The position numbers and the translations under genes were made by a program. Shown here in pieces: positions 22,785 through 35,538 of a stretch of DNA of 64,000 bases. How positions within the stretch are numbered: the first letter of the stretch is position 1; each line of letters begins with the position of its first letter. The stretch is from Tetragonia tetragonoides (taxonomy: Eukaryota; Streptophyta; Magnoliopsida; Caryophyllales; Aizoaceae). Where the stretch lies: NCBI GenBank assembly GCA_038025085.1, contig CM076148.1, positions 21,596,001-21,660,000 of the forward strand, in the 5' to 3' direction. The notes under the pieces are model-generated. The model was given only the letters and a program-made list of their open reading frames with translations. It did no database searches and was not told the origin of the DNA.

Positions 22785-23424
22785 AGGCCGCGTTTTCGGA
22801 TTCGTATTTTAAGTGAGCCTATATTGCCAATTTGGTATCTTAAAACACTCCGGCCACGATAGAGTATTTTAAACGTTTAACTCGTACAAATAAACCCAAA
22901 TCTCTCTTGAAACCCAGTTTCCGGGCAAAAAAAATTATTTTTTCGCATTCATTTTCCAGAAATCTTCAAGTTCTCTTCTGTCAACCTACAACACTTTTTT
23001 CCCCCTCTCTCACTCACCTTTGGTTTCGTCAACTGTCGAAATTGAACTCCTCTCTATTTCTTTTTCTGGAAATTACTGCAACACTATTCAAATTGAAGAG
23101 CTGAAGGTTGGTGAAGATAGCATGGAACTGAATGCAAGTAGAGTAGATGAATAGGGGGAAAAATGAATATTCACCATTTTCACCATTTTGGGGGGAGAAA
23201 AATGGAGAATAGGTTAGTTTTTAATTTAAAAATATTAATCGCCATTTTTGTAAACGAATAAAATGCTTGAAAATAAATTAAATGCGACAATTTTTTTGCC
23301 CGAAAACTGGGTTTCAAGGGAGATTTGGGTTTAACATTTAAAATACCCTATCGTGGCCAGAGAGTTTTAAAATACCAAATTGATAATATAAACTCATTTA
23401 AAATACTAATCCGGAAATGCGGCC
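22785..23424. mobile_element. Long-TIR element, about 640 bp, MULE-like
   Basis: The ends are inverted copies of about 150 bp: left aggccgcgttttcgg.., right ..ccggaaatgcggcc, with shared inner blocks such as ggccacgatag and cccaaatctc. Flanks gcttgctcgg and gattgcttgg agree at 8 of 10 positions, a possible aged target duplication. No transposase inside. Confidence 0.7.
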
Positions 23425-25227
23425 GATTGCTTGGGTAGCATTCAGATTTTAACTGTTTCTGGAACAAAAAGTTGAAAATAATCTGATAAATTGTTTGATA
23501 GCAGAGAGTGAAAGCAGTAACTGAAAGATAAAAGTTGTAACTTTAATCTAAAAGCTAGTTGTTTTAGCCAAACATACTCTTAAATGAACTTTCATGAAAC
23601 TTAAACTTCTCATGCTATCTTACATGCAACCAAACAAAATAAAAATGCGTGCAATGGAGCAATAACAAAGATAAATCTTCCATGATTAGCCGTTCTCTTG
23701 TACATTTTTCATTTTTGCGGAAAAATTTAGACCAAAGACTATAAGAATCAAATATACGAGTCAATATACGAAAGAACACTTTAGCTTAATAGTTACGTGT
23801 ATAAATTAGAAACCCTTAGAAAGTGGATGAAGTTTGTCGACTATATCAAACATTATGCTACAACTCCTACAACTTACACAAGGAAAAAAAAATCGGCTCC
23901 TAGAGTCCTGACAGTTGATGTTAGATGCTAATTGTTCGAACTTTGTTATTGCGAATGTTCAAGACGAATATGTGGGCAAGGCCTTTCTGGTAATCCCCTT
24001 GTCCACAGATTTTTCAACTCACCTCTCTTGGTTCCTAGTGTCAAGAATGTACCTGCATTGCACACAAAATTAGATCATCTTTTCATTTATTACGACAAAG
24101 ACTTAGTTAGACTCATCGTTGCATGATAATACACTTCTTATTCGATGACCAAAGTATTTTACATAAGGTAACATTTTTTAGTACAAAAGTAACAGTTGGG
24201 CTAAAATATATTAAATAATATTTTTTCATGTTTTTCTATTTTTTTTTGTGGGTAAAATCAACCCTTTTCCAAAAGCAATTTCTCACATTTTTCATAAGTA
24301 AATGGCAAGGGTGTTATCTAGTAAAAATATTCCACCCCCATTATGTTAAAATGTCACCTTTTCTAGTACAAAATCCTCCTTTTCTAGCAAAACACCTTTT
24401 TCCGGTGCAGCTTAGTGTTTGTTTTAGTCAAGTCCAACATGGAAGATATAAGATCTAGCTGAATTATAAAATTACAATGAAAGAGGAAGCAACAACGGAG
24501 AAGAAATGGGTGTGAGAGGAAAACAAAAAGTAAGGATTATGAGATTTCATTTTATTTTTGTTCTTTGCTTTAAAACAAGGAAATGATTTCAACCTTCACC
24601 ATTGTTAAGGCCTCTAACACCAACCCAAATCCAAAAGAGTAACACTCCTCAGCAACCGCCTCATGGAGAGACAACCAAATCTAGGGAGGAATTTAAGCAG
24701 TTACGGGGTGACTTTGAGAGCACTAGGGTGGCTTCTAAGCCTAGACACTCCTTACACCATACGACGGTTGCACACAAGATTTTTTTTTGAAAAAAAGATA
24801 AAATGCACACAAGGTTTTTTTTTAAAAAAAAAGATAAAATGCACACAAGATTGTCTAAATCCCAAAACCTGAGTCAAACCCGAGAAAAATACTCATTTCA
24901 CCCCTCTCCTGGCCAACCAGGCCTTGGCTTTGGATATGGAGAATGACAATCTTTTTTTTTGGATGGAACTGGAGAATGACATCTCACTTATTCAAGGATA
25001 CAGTCTTACTACATTATGTTCCTCCTACTCTAATTCAACACTTTACTACAGTACATGGATATTTATCTCTACAAGGGTTAAGCAATTGAGCCATCAGATA
25101 TTTTATAATCATTGGGCTCAGTAACGTGGACTAGCTGTGCTGACACAGAATTGCTCTATATTGCATTCAGATGTCAGGCAATAGTGTCAAAAACATGATG
25201 ATATAGTTTGGATAATATGGTACTTAC
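23425..25227. other. Non-coding, with a short A/T-tract tandem
   Basis: No gene recognised. At 24771-24850 the phrase gataaaatgcacacaag recurs beside A and T tracts. The stretch near 23500-23580 ends in a phrase (gttttagccaaacatactc) resembling common plant miniature elements, but no termini could be defined. Confidence 0.45.
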
Positions 25228-25311
25228 CAAGTGTGAAAGGAACAATGTAGAGCAGAGCTGGTTGACCATGTCCATCCATCAAGTTCAAAGCCACATATGT
25301 TATGAGAAGAC
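25228..25311 (-). pseudogene. Orphan exon of a signal-peptide-peptidase-like (SPPL) protease
   Basis: The minus strand has an acceptor (tgctgtag) at 25312, an 84-bp open exon, and a donor (gtaagt) at 25227. It reads [19 protein letters not shown] and continues LYIVPFTLG. The QPALLY motif is the PAL signature of intramembrane aspartyl proteases of the SPP/SPPL family. Neither flanking exon, including the YD and GxGD exons, was found. The exon lies 188 bp from the lone middle copy of the 353-bp repeat. I infer a displaced gene fragment. Confidence 0.8.
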
Positions 25312-25499
25312 CTACAGCAGAGAGTTTAAAGCATTAAGAAGTCATCTCCAGAACTAACCAGATAAACCACAAAATCAAGAAGTCAATACACACAAGTAAG
25401 CTGGTGAGTTAACTCTTTTTTTCTTTCTTTCTTTCTCTTAAATATTCTCGAGGAGGGGGATGGTAGGGGTTTTGCATACAAAGAAGAACAGGCTTGGAG

Positions 25500-25852
25500 A
25501 TGCACATAGCCGATATAGGGAGAGAGAAAAAATGGAGAGTTCTACAAGTAATTGTACAAAGAGAGTCAATGAATACTTGAATAGCTAAAATTGAATGTGG
25601 CGCCAATTAGAATAGACGTGTAAGATAACATTAGCACTCATGAGGTAATAAGTGTAGTGATAATAATGTGGGAGTAAATATCTAAATTTTGGACACAAAT
25701 TTTCCATTTTATTTTACTTTTTGTTTTTAAGCCAACTTTTTACAATTATATTCTTGAGTTGTATACGCAATATATATTTATACAGTATATAGTAACCATA
25801 TTTATATGTTGTTTTTCCTTAAAAAAATTTATATATTGTTGATGTGTGTATA
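25500..25852. repeat. 353-bp dispersed repeat, copy 2
   Basis: Near-identical to 3518-3870 and 60103-60455 over 353 bp. Flanks on both sides are unrelated to the other two, so this copy defines the unit ends. Confidence 0.85.
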
Positions 25853-26902
25853 AAGCATTGCCATGTGAGGCTAACAAAGTCACCGATTTTGTTGGATACT
25901 TTTATGGGTTTTAAAAGTATAAGTTTAATTTTTACGAATTATTATTTTTAGTATGGTTGAAACTGCTCTAAAAATTGCTAAGGTGAAAGTCAAAATATGA
26001 AAAAATTACTTATGTGGACCATGGCGCGTTGGACATAGAGTATCAACAATGAAGTAAGTCATCCCTATGTTGAGGGATGCTATGTTACATGTAAAAGAGT
26101 AAATTGTCTAAGTGAAATTCAAAAATGACTCAAACATATATTACGTATTGACTATACTTGGACGTAGTGTATAAATTTGCTAAGTTACCACTGTGCTAAA
26201 AGGTTATAACTATCCAATCAAAAAAAAAAAAAAGGTTATAACTAAACCAAAAAGTGCCCAAGTAAAATTTAAGAATAACGCAAAACCTCATGTGGGCCTT
26301 GAACCTAGTGTACCAATCATGTTAGTTCCCCCTGTCCTAAGAAAGATTATCTTATAATCAAATTTCAAAAATTGCCTAGTTGAAATACAAAATTACCAAA
26401 AACATAGGTGTATATTTGGACATTGTTTATTATTAGAGTGTTTTGTTCTTTTTCACTGAAACCAATTGAACTAAATTTAATTAAACTCAAGTGAACTATT
26501 AAGTAATAAGAGAAAAAAAGTAGATCACATCACATGCTGAATTCAACCCAATTCAACTTAATTGAACTGAACTCAACATATTGAATAAGTAAAAAATAAC
26601 ACACCTCTAACTGACAGCTAAGTCACCCTTATGTGAAGGAATGTTGTGTTATGCCTACAACAACAAAATTGTCTTACGGAAAATTCTACAGTGCCTTAAA
26701 GATAAGTTGACCATTAGACGTTTTAAACCTCAGGTATAAACTTGGTAAGTCCCCCTACCCTAAAAGAAGTTATCTTATAAAAAAAATTTAAAGTTACAAC
26801 AAAGCGAAAATCAAAAAATTTCTCTCTTAACACTTTGTTCCACCATCAGCCTATATTGGTATCGTCAACCACATGCAATACCCAACCGTTTTCAGCCCCT
26901 AA
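25853..26902. other. Non-coding, AT-rich
   Basis: No gene seen. About 70 bp near 25937-26008 recurs in reverse complement at about 56501-56572, in the patchwork upstream of the second B3 gene. Confidence 0.5.
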
Positions 26903-27321
26903 CGGGGCGTTTGTTTAGTGGGAATAGAAGGTGGGGATAAGGACTAAAAAATTAGGATCGTAAAATTCCATGTTTGGTGTCAGGGATGGAGAACAGAGAA
27001 GGAGTGGGGATGGGGATAAAAAGGCCTCTTATCCCACGTTTTTAATCCCATAGGGAGGCTGGTAATTGGAGGAGGGACAAGGATTTTAAAAGGTAAAGTA
27101 CTATCATGCCCATTATAAATGACTGCAGATTTTGTCTCCTCTTTCATTTAAGGGTATTTTTGGTAAACTAACTTTATTATCTCCAACCTATTCCCTAATC
27201 TGATACCCACATAACTAACGTGGTAGTGGGATTAACTATACAGATTCTCTAACCCCTCAACCCAAATCTCATCCCCATCCCTATAGTTTCATAATCTCAT
27301 TCCCACTTTCCAAACGCCCCG
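26903..27321. mobile_element. Tourist-type (PIF/Harbinger) MITE, 419 bp
   Basis: Termini CGGGGCGTTTGTTTAGTGGG and, inverted, CGGGGCGTTTGGAAAGTGGG, flanked on both sides by TAA (26900-26902, 27322-27324). A 3-bp TAA/TTA duplication with GGGGCGTTTG-like ends is the usual Tourist pattern. Internal GGGGAT/ATCCC-type words are also inverted. No coding capacity. Confidence 0.85.
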
Positions 27322-28004
27322 TAAATTGAGAAGAGGTTCATAATTAAATTTTCAAAAAGCTAGTTAAATTAATTCCTTTTTTTTTTATGAAGTTTAAAAT
27401 TGTCAAAAAGCTCGTCAGAAATTTACTCATATGAGCCAACTTTGGTTTGGATTGCAAGTGGAAATCATGGCTTGTGTGAGTAGCTTTTCTTTTTCCATTA
27501 ATTGGCCTTAGCAAGTATCAACAGTCAAGAATCTGGAAAAATGGGTTAATGGATTTTGCAAGGGATTATTGGTTGGTGTTGGAGGGCTGGTTTTGCAGGG
27601 GATGGCGTGGAAGGGCTGGATTCGCACGGTCACCCTAATCAAAAATCAGCAAAGAAGAAATCTTGCCTGTGATCGGAGCTTTCTGCCAAGTATTTGCACA
27701 GGTGAGATTTGAGAGGCGAGACATTGAAAAGGAAGAGAGAGAGAGAAACGGGGGCAACGCCAGATTAAAAAAAATAAAAGGGAGAAAGACCAGAAAAAGA
27801 AAAAAGATAAAATAATTTTTGGAGTACTCTATGCACTCTTTAATCTTTATCTTGAGTCCTAATTTCATCAAATCCAACAAGTTTTCATCGATTTATTTAT
27901 TTATTAAAATTTAAAGAAGGAGTAGAGTCTAGGATTAGTACTGTAGTAGTACAATTTTTAATTCTTAAACTCTTGATTATCTTGAGTCCTAATTCTTAAA
28001 TTCT
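27322..28004. other. 5' flank of the DEP/DUF547 gene, no first exon found
   Basis: Searched by eye for an exon with the glutaredoxin CxxC motif; none seen. The phrase cttgagtcctaatt is repeated (27850, 27980). Confidence 0.5.
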
Positions 28005-31000
28005 GTGAGAAAAATGCTAAGAGAAAAAGGACTAAAATATGCAGAAATCAACATAGATGTTTACCCAGCTCGTGAGAAGGAGCTGATTGACCGGACCGGC
28101 AGTTCGACCGTCCCACAAATATTTTTCAATGAGAAGTTGATGGGCGGTTTAGTGGCATTGAACTCGCGTATAAACTGTGGTTTGTTAGACCGTACGGCTA
28201 GGGAGTTGTTGGGGAGCAAGTGTCCGGACCATGCCCTAAACCGCCGGTTTATGGGTTCGATGACAACAATCATGAGGAGGAACAGACAGATGAGATGACT
28301 GGCATTGTGAAGGTTTTGAGACAGAGATTGCCCATACAGGATCGATTGATCTGGTTGAGGATTGTTAAGAATTGTTTTAGTGGTCTTGATTTGGTGGACG
28401 TCCTTATTCACCACCTGGGATGTGCCCGTAACGAGGTAATATTTATGTTATATGTAGTACTCACCTGAATTTTGATTGAATTATTTGTTGATATAGTATT
28501 ATTAATGTATGAAACTTGCTTGGATACCATATCATGCAATAAGGGAGTGAGAGATGTAACTATGTAAGTTGTGCCAGAGGGAGTATAATAGGTTGTCAAC
28601 AGTTTAGTTACTTGAACTCCTCACAAGACTTGTACTTATTTAATTTACTTGCATATAACAAAATTTAAGAAAAGGTAGTTTAGAATTTTTAAATGCGTAC
28701 TTAAGGGTATATGGGGGGTTTAAGGCTCATCTGAATGTAGGTCCACCATTATACTTGTATGGAACCTGCATTTCAGTCCAAGGTAATTAGTTCTAGTGGC
28801 TCTGAAGTTGATGGAAAATTGCGTATTATTTGGATTGTGGTGATTATGAGAAAGAAAAAGTCTAAATGCTTTATCCAGAAATTGTAACTACGTGCTATTT
28901 TGGTATTCTATAAAAATCAATTCAATTAGTGGATTCTAAACACCCCTGCCACGTTTTGATTTGACCCTGTAAACAAGTTACTAAACCACTTGTTTACTTG
29001 TGGAGCTTGCCTATGTAAGATTGAAGCCTGAAGGTCTTTTCAAATTCCACTAGGGGAAATTTTGGTGTTGGTTGATAGGGATTTAAGTTGACTTGGTCTG
29101 TTGTGGTTAGGATATTATCCACCAATTTAGGATGTCTTGTTCACTAGATTTTTCTTGAATTAGATAGTGTTAAGGACGAAGTAGTCCAGTTGTGGAAGTT
29201 TCAACTGCGCTGTTCAGAAGTTTGTATAAAAGCAAGTGAAGACTTAAGTTCCCTCATTGTGACTTTAGCCTCTGGATTATTTTCATGCCACGATGAAATA
29301 ATTCGCTTTGGTGGAGTGCCATAATAATGATGGCATTTACAAGGGTCATGATAGATGGACTGATAAAAGCCTGTGGTTGTTTAGGGGGATAAAAAGCATA
29401 AACTCCCGTGGAAAAGAAATGAACAAACGTTTTAAGCTCTAAACCGAAAATACTGGTGGACCATCTTCTTCCGTTTTCCTTATTAGACCCTTGCTTCCTG
29501 CCCATGTGAATTTCTTCTCCTAAAAGTGTTCTTACTTTTTAGACTTCTCCAAAGGGACATCTCCAAAACTTGGCATTTAACCCGCCCCCGCCCCAACCCC
29601 AACCAGGAAAGAAAAGAATAAAAAGAAAGAGTATGTCAAAAGACTACTCTAGTATAGTGCTTCCAATTGACTTCGTTGCTTCCTTGGAGTAACCATTACA
29701 AAGTAGTGTTAATTACCCAAACATTGTCACTTATTGCGTTCCGTTCTTAATTAGGCAAAGGGTATCCTTTTCCCTATCGGTAACGACGGATCGTACTTTG
29801 TCATTTATCATTCTCTTGGTAACATTTCAGTACACTTTCTATTAGGAATAAGGTTGGGTGACATTCTGAAGTCTTTAAACCTTGCTAATGATGCGACTGC
29901 TAATGGTGTGACTTACACTGGTTGTAGTTCATCTTTGTACCAAAACTCTTCATCGTTGTTAGAGCTAAATTGCATACATCTTGACCTCCCCAAGTCCCCA
30001 AGCCGTACCTATAGCTTTACTCTTATAGGTGGTGTTGTAGTGATGATTGAGGAAGCATATAATAACATGAGAATGAAATTTGCTTACGTCATCTTCACAC
30101 AAGCTTTGAAGGACGAAACAGTCAAAATAATTTCTCCAATTAATTATGTGATAGAGCAATCAAGTTCACTTGCATGGGCCAAGTAGTATGCTCTTCCCTT
30201 TGTTTCCAGAATATTTACTTGGAAATTTGAAACATATATATATTTCATCTTTATGCCCTATGCCCTGCAATGAACATGTAACAAATCACTCTCATGCAGG
30301 CAGTTGACATCGGAAAAGAGATTGCAAGGAAGCACTTTATCCGTCATGTCTCTGGGTAAACACAAGCTTTTGGTACAATAGAGACTATGTTTTTCTTTTG
30401 TTTCTCATGTACTCTTACAGTCTTACTTATGAGATTTTCAACCTTCTCTAGAGGAAGTAGTTTTGAGGATGGAAATGGGATCTATCGGTTCCTTGAGCAT
30501 GAGCAGTTTATTCCGAAATGCTTCAATTTTCGAGGGTGTACAGATGAAAAGGAGCCTGATTCTGCTACTAGAATTAGCCAAAGGCTGATGAAGATTATGT
30601 CTGCCATAATTGAGTCTTATGCTTCTGAAGACAAGTATCGTGTGAATTATTTGGCTATCAGTAACAATGAAGAATTTCGAAGGTACATCTATAGTTTGTC
30701 CTTTTAGTTTTTGTCTTCTTCTCTTTCTTTTGTTGGCATCATCTGCATAGTTCTGCTTCTGTTATGCCTTTATCTGCCTAGGCTATTGGAATTTTGCAGT
30801 TTGAGATATTCCAATGCTTGACATTCTACTACTTCTCAACTTCGTGTGCAATGCTGTGGACTGCATTATTTCAATCACATCGTAGAAGTAGACAATTGTA
30901 AACACTACAATATAAGTTTGCTTACCCCTTGTACTGGCTTGTGGATCACAGATATCTAAAATTGGTTCAGGGTCTTCAGAGAGTGGATCTTCTTACTCTG

Positions 31001-32506
31001 TCACCTGACGAGAAGCTTGTATTTTTCTTGAATCTTTACAATGCGATGGTCATTCATGCTGTGATTAGGAAAGGATATCCGGAGGGGATGATTGAGAGAA
31101 AATCTTTTGTTTCTGACTTCCAGTACCTACTTGGAGGCAATCCATATTTCCTTAATGCAATTAGGAACGACGTACTCAGAAGTAATCGGAGGGCTCCTTA
31201 TGCCTTGGTCAAACCATTCAGTGCAGGAGATAACCGTCTGCATGTAAAGTTTCTATGTAACTTCCTATTTCTTGGCTTAGGGTGATACAAATTTACTGTT
31301 GTTCGAGTCTCTCGTATATGGCCTCCTCTGCCTTGCCTTTAGTTGGAAAGTAACCTGCTTTTGTAGTTTGCACTGTGGAGGTGATGCATGCGTCAATATA
31401 TTCTCAATTTCTCAAGTAGCTGGTATAAATAAGCACTGCACAATCATATTCATAGTATACTAAAGTTTCTCTTCAAGTTATACCTTGGGAGAATATCACC
31501 TTCATGATCCTTTGAATTTGCAACCAATTTGCACCGTGGTTGATTTTACAGAAGCCACTTCGCATCAGTCATTTAATTTTGCTGCCAATTTGCAGATTCT
31601 TCCTTGTCCAATTTCGGCAATGATCATCCCATTTACCCTGAATTGTTATTAATGTTGACTAGATTTTGCGGACTTAAGAACTACAAGCATCCTCTTAAAA
31701 AACAAGGAAAAAAAAGAATCACAAGCATTTTGCTATTTGCACACTTATTGATCCACATGGTTCCAGAGCCAGCAGAATAAAATTTTTTACAGAAATTTTC
31801 TTATGGCTTTTTTCTCAATTCAGACGGCTTTGGCTACTGTCAATTCATTGATTCATTTTGGACTCTGCGATGGTACGAAATCAAGCTCGCCAGTGAGATT
31901 CTTTACATCCCAGAATGTGCAAGTTGAACTAAGAGCTGCCACAAGAGATTACTTCAGAAGGAACAGAGTGGAGGTGGACTTATTGAAAAGAACTGTCTAT
32001 CTCAGTTCCGTCATCAAATGGTAACTCATGAAGTGATCACTTTCATTTTTCTCTAATGTAGCATTTGCTTAAAGTATTTTCCCTCGGTTGCACCAAAAAG
32101 AAAGTATTTTTTCCATGGTACAGCCCTGAATAATGTGAAACATAACCATTATTCTTGAAAGTGAAAGAGTTCTTGCATCTTACGGGCAAATTTCTAGGGA
32201 ATGTTAGAAGTTACAGTCTATGAAACACACCGACACTTTCTAATTCATAAAATTGTAATGCTATTCAGATGTCAGACATGTTCATGTTAAGAGCATCATA
32301 TATACTATCGATACCAATTGAAGCTAATTTTCTTTCCTGTATATTTGTGCAGGTATAACGCTGATTTTGGAAATGAAAAAGAAATTCTCAAGGGGATTAT
32401 GGGTTACTTGGATGCTGATAAAGCAGGTCTTTTGACTCACCTATTGAGTGATGAGGGAATTGTCAATATTGTGTACCAAAAATATGATTGGTCTATAAAT
32501 TCGTGA
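28005..32506 (+). pseudogene. Glutaredoxin-DEP-DUF547 protein, 5' truncated and frameshifted
   Basis: Six exons on the plus strand give a plant-type fusion. Exon 28005-28435 has the glutaredoxin second half (GLKYAEINIDVYP, SSTVPQIFFNEKLMGG), then a DEP start (GIVKVLRQRLPIQDRL). It continues in 30300-30355 (AVDIGKEIARKHFIRHVSG), 30452-30682 (FEDGNGIYRFLEHE), 30952-31243 (LVFFLNLYNAMVIHAVI, DUF547), 31824-32020 (LIHFGLCDGT) and 32353-32506 (ending VYQKYDWSINS*). GT/AG borders and phases fit. Two problems: a 1-bp loss near 28237 splits the glutaredoxin and DEP parts into different frames, and the exon(s) with the start codon and CxxC site are missing, with an in-frame TAA just upstream of 28005. 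Introns and the last four exons look well kept, so it may have died recently or the frameshift may be an assembly error. Biochemical role of the family is not firmly known. Confidence 0.82.
28436..30299 (+). other. Long first intron of the DEP/DUF547 gene
   Basis: Runs from a GTAATA donor to a CATGCAG acceptor. A 110-residue open frame at 29854-30186 has no recognisable domain. Confidence 0.6.
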
Positions 32507-33125
32507 GTTCGTCCTTCTATTCTGTAGTGTCCTTTAAATGAGGGTAAAGGAGGAGAAACATGTGTAGTATATAGATTCTAGAGAAGATGCATTGTGTATA
32601 GTAGTACCATATACATTTTTAAGAACCTCTGAGGAAACTAAACCTAGGAGATACATGTTTTTTTTTCTTCTTAAGAATCAATTACCAACAGCAAAGAGCC
32701 AAAGAGCTATGCTGTTCAAAGAAAAGTATTTATATACAGTTTTGTAAATGCTCTTACTTTGGATTGTGCCTGTGTTTGCTATCTGAAATCCAGTTAGAGC
32801 TTGATAAATTGTGTTTGAGCAAAGTTCTTGGGTTTGATCGACAATGGCGGTCAGAGGTGATAAACAGACATGCCTATAATCATGAATATGCACAAGCTTG
32901 TTGACCAATGTACGTAATATAATGTACAGAAAACGCTGGAAGATTTATTTTATTCTAAATTTTATTGCGACTCCCAATTGTCTGTTGTACAATATCATAT
33001 TAACATTCAACTAACCATGTGTAGAGTCGAGGGTACCTTGAATGAGTGAGGCTTCACATAATTACATTCATACAGCTTGAACCCAAGACCTTGCTTAAGT
33101 GAAAAAAAAACAGCTACTAGCACTC

Positions 33126-33298
33126 TGTACAATCATTCTCATAAAACATCTATAGAAGGCTAGGTGCATTGCGGTCTACACACTATTTGTGGCAAAAAGG
33201 TGAACATGAGTATATGAATGTTTACTGCTTGCTCTGCTTAATCAATCTAGAAGGAAAATGGTGTCACCAACAACACCAACTGTAACAACACCAACTGA
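33126..33298. repeat. Third, 173-bp piece of the membrane-protein gene intron
   Basis: Matches 13849-14003 and 40483-40652. It shares the extra 'tgtaacaacaccaac' with the 40-kb copy only, so it derives from that lineage. It sits just left of the satellite region. Confidence 0.8.
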
Positions 33299-33352
33299 AT
33301 AATGCACGGACACTTGGCGTGGGCCAATTTCTTGACAGGTTTTGGACCATTA

Positions 33353-33490
33353 ATGGCCCTTCGGTAATTTTGGACCATTTGGGCCTATTTCTTGACAAGT
33401 ACTATAGTTCAGAATTTGAATAAGCCCATTTCTTCAAAAATTAACAAGGCTTGTAAGCACAAAAGTTTGACATGCTCAATCAAATTCCAT
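33353..33490 (+). repeat. Dispersed repeat, uninterrupted copy
   Basis: Reads ggcccttcggtaattttgga ... cacaaaagtttgacatgctc. A second copy at 35918-36565 is split by two insertions; this one shows the pre-insertion order. Confidence 0.75.
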
Positions 33491-34945
33491 GGGGTCTTTT
33501 ATGTCCCTTAGGGGTGTCCTGATCCATATGGTGCGAAAATATAAACCTTCATTATGGGGCCTCTCAGACGCTGGAGAAAAGTGGATTATAGCCTTCGTTT
33601 TCGGCTTCCCGGGGCCTAGTTTTTCGTTTTTGCCCAAAATTTTCTAGGGGGTCTATCATGACCCTAGAGGATCCTCGTTGGACTATCAGGGACCAATATC
33701 CCGTAAAGCGCCCTTTCAAGCCTATCAGGGACCGGATAAGCGACCCCGGGGGCCTTCTATGTCCCCTAGGGGTGTCACGTGCCATGTGGTGCAAAAATAT
33801 CCACCTTTGTTCCGGGCCTCTCGGGGGGCAAAAACACGTGGATTATAGCCTTTGTTTTCGGCTTCCCGGGGTCCGGGTGTCATTTTTGCCCAAACATCTC
33901 CGGGGTGTCTATCAGGACCTTAGAGGACCCTCGCTGCCTAGGGAGGGTCATCGGGATCCCCGAACTTCGATATCACCCATACCTTCGGTGTTCGAGCCCT
34001 TACATTAGTGTTCCGTAAAAACACTCTTACAAGCCTATAGGGACCCGATAATGGACCCTGGGAGCCTCCCATGTTCCCTAGGGGTGTCCCTTGCGATATG
34101 GTGCAAAAATAACCACCTTTTTTCCGGGGCCTCTCGGAAGCCCGAAAAACGTGGATTATAGGCTTATAGCTACCATTTTCGGCTTTCGGGGCCCGGTTTT
34201 CATTTTTGTCCAAAATTGTCCTAGAGGTCTATCATGACCCTAGAGGATCCTCGTTGCCCTAGGAGGGTCATCCGGATCACCGAACTTTGATATCACCAAT
34301 GCCTTCGGTGTTTAGGCTTTACACCACTGTCCCGTAAAACGCCCTTCCAAGCCTATCAGGGACCGGATAAGCTGGAGGCCTCCCATGTCCACTAGGGGTG
34401 TCCGGTGCCATGTGGTGCGAAAATATCCACCTTTATTTCGGGGCCTCCCGGGGGCAAAAAAACGTGGATTATATATAGCCTTCGTTTTCGGCTTCCCGGG
34501 CTCCGGGTGTCATTTTTGCCCAAACTTCTCCAGGGGGTCTATCATGATCCTAGAGGATCCTTTGTACCCTCGGAGGGTCATCAGGATCCCCGAACTTCGA
34601 TATCACTCATGCCTTTGGTGCTCGGGCCATTAAATTGGTGTTCGCTAAAAACGCCCTTACGAGACCGATAACGGACCCCGAGGGCCTCCCTTGTTCCCTA
34701 GGGATGTCCCTTGCGATTTAGTGTGAAAATATCCACCTTCGTTCTCGGGTTCCAAGGAGCCAAAGTAATGTGGATTATAGCCTACATTTTCATCTTCGCG
34801 GTGTCCGGTGTCATTTTTGCCCATACTTATCCGGGGGGTCTATCATGACCTTAAAGGACCCTCGGTACCCCAGGAGGGTCATCAGGATCCCAACTTCGAT
34901 ATCTTAACGAAAAACTATTATGATCCGAGGGGTCTATCATGACAA
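33480..34945 (+). repeat. ~310-bp satellite array, block 1
   Basis: Tandem units, each with ggtctatcatgacc, agggtcatc.ggatcc, gaacttcgatatcac, cgtaaaa.cgccct, aagcctatcaggga, tccccta.gggtgtcc, gtggtgc.aaaatatccacc, and a gattatagcc..ttttcggcttcccgg block. The ctatcatgacc motif falls near 33653, 33908, 34229, 34539 and 34840: spacing mostly 300-320 bp with one of about 256. Units differ by many substitutions and small deletions, so the array is old. Frames over it are not genes. Confidence 0.92.
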
Positions 34946-35492
34946 ATACTATGTTTACTCTTGCAGATCATGGCCATATTGAGTTGAATGCAAGATAAAA
35001 GAAGTCCCCCCTCACTCGAACGAACTTGTTATTCCACATTTTGAATCAATTTCCAATCTAAAACAAATCACATTCAGAGATTCCAAATAAAACCAATCAG
35101 TACTAAATTCTATGATGCACGGACACTTAAAAGAACACGGCAATCACGGAAGCGGCAATAAAACGTTTGCGACACACCTTAAGAATTGGAGAATTGGAGG
35201 ACACTTCGAATTTGGCGAAAACGGAAAGGGACACACTGGGACATTCACTGGACGGTTTTGAAATGGCACAGCGTCATCACAATGATAAAAAGCAGAAAAG
35301 AAAAATTGAATTTGATCTAAATTCTTGATACAAAAGGAAATAAAATTCTCAATTCCCAACAAATCCACCAAACTTTCTCATTTCTCCATTTTCTTTGATT
35401 TAACCAATAATTTTAAGTACAAACTCAATTGGATGGTAAAACTAGGGTTTAACATCAGCGAAACACAATTAAATTGAATGGCGCAAAATTAG

Positions 35493-35493
<1 letters not shown>

Positions 35494-35535
<42 letters not shown>
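35494..35535 (+). repeat. (AG)n microsatellite at the lost splice site
   Basis: About 21 AG units directly after the last SFT2-like codons (CT on the coding strand), where the donor of exon 1 should be. Confidence 0.95.
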
Positions 35536-35537
<2 letters not shown>

Positions 35538-35538
35538 T

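Noticed and set aside
29854..30186. 110-residue open frame in the DEP/DUF547 gene region
   Set aside because: No recognisable domain; it sits in the long first intron and does not join the neighbouring exons.
33658..34018. Overlapping open frames in satellite block 1
   Set aside because: Several frames stay open because the units repeat; no protein family resemblance.
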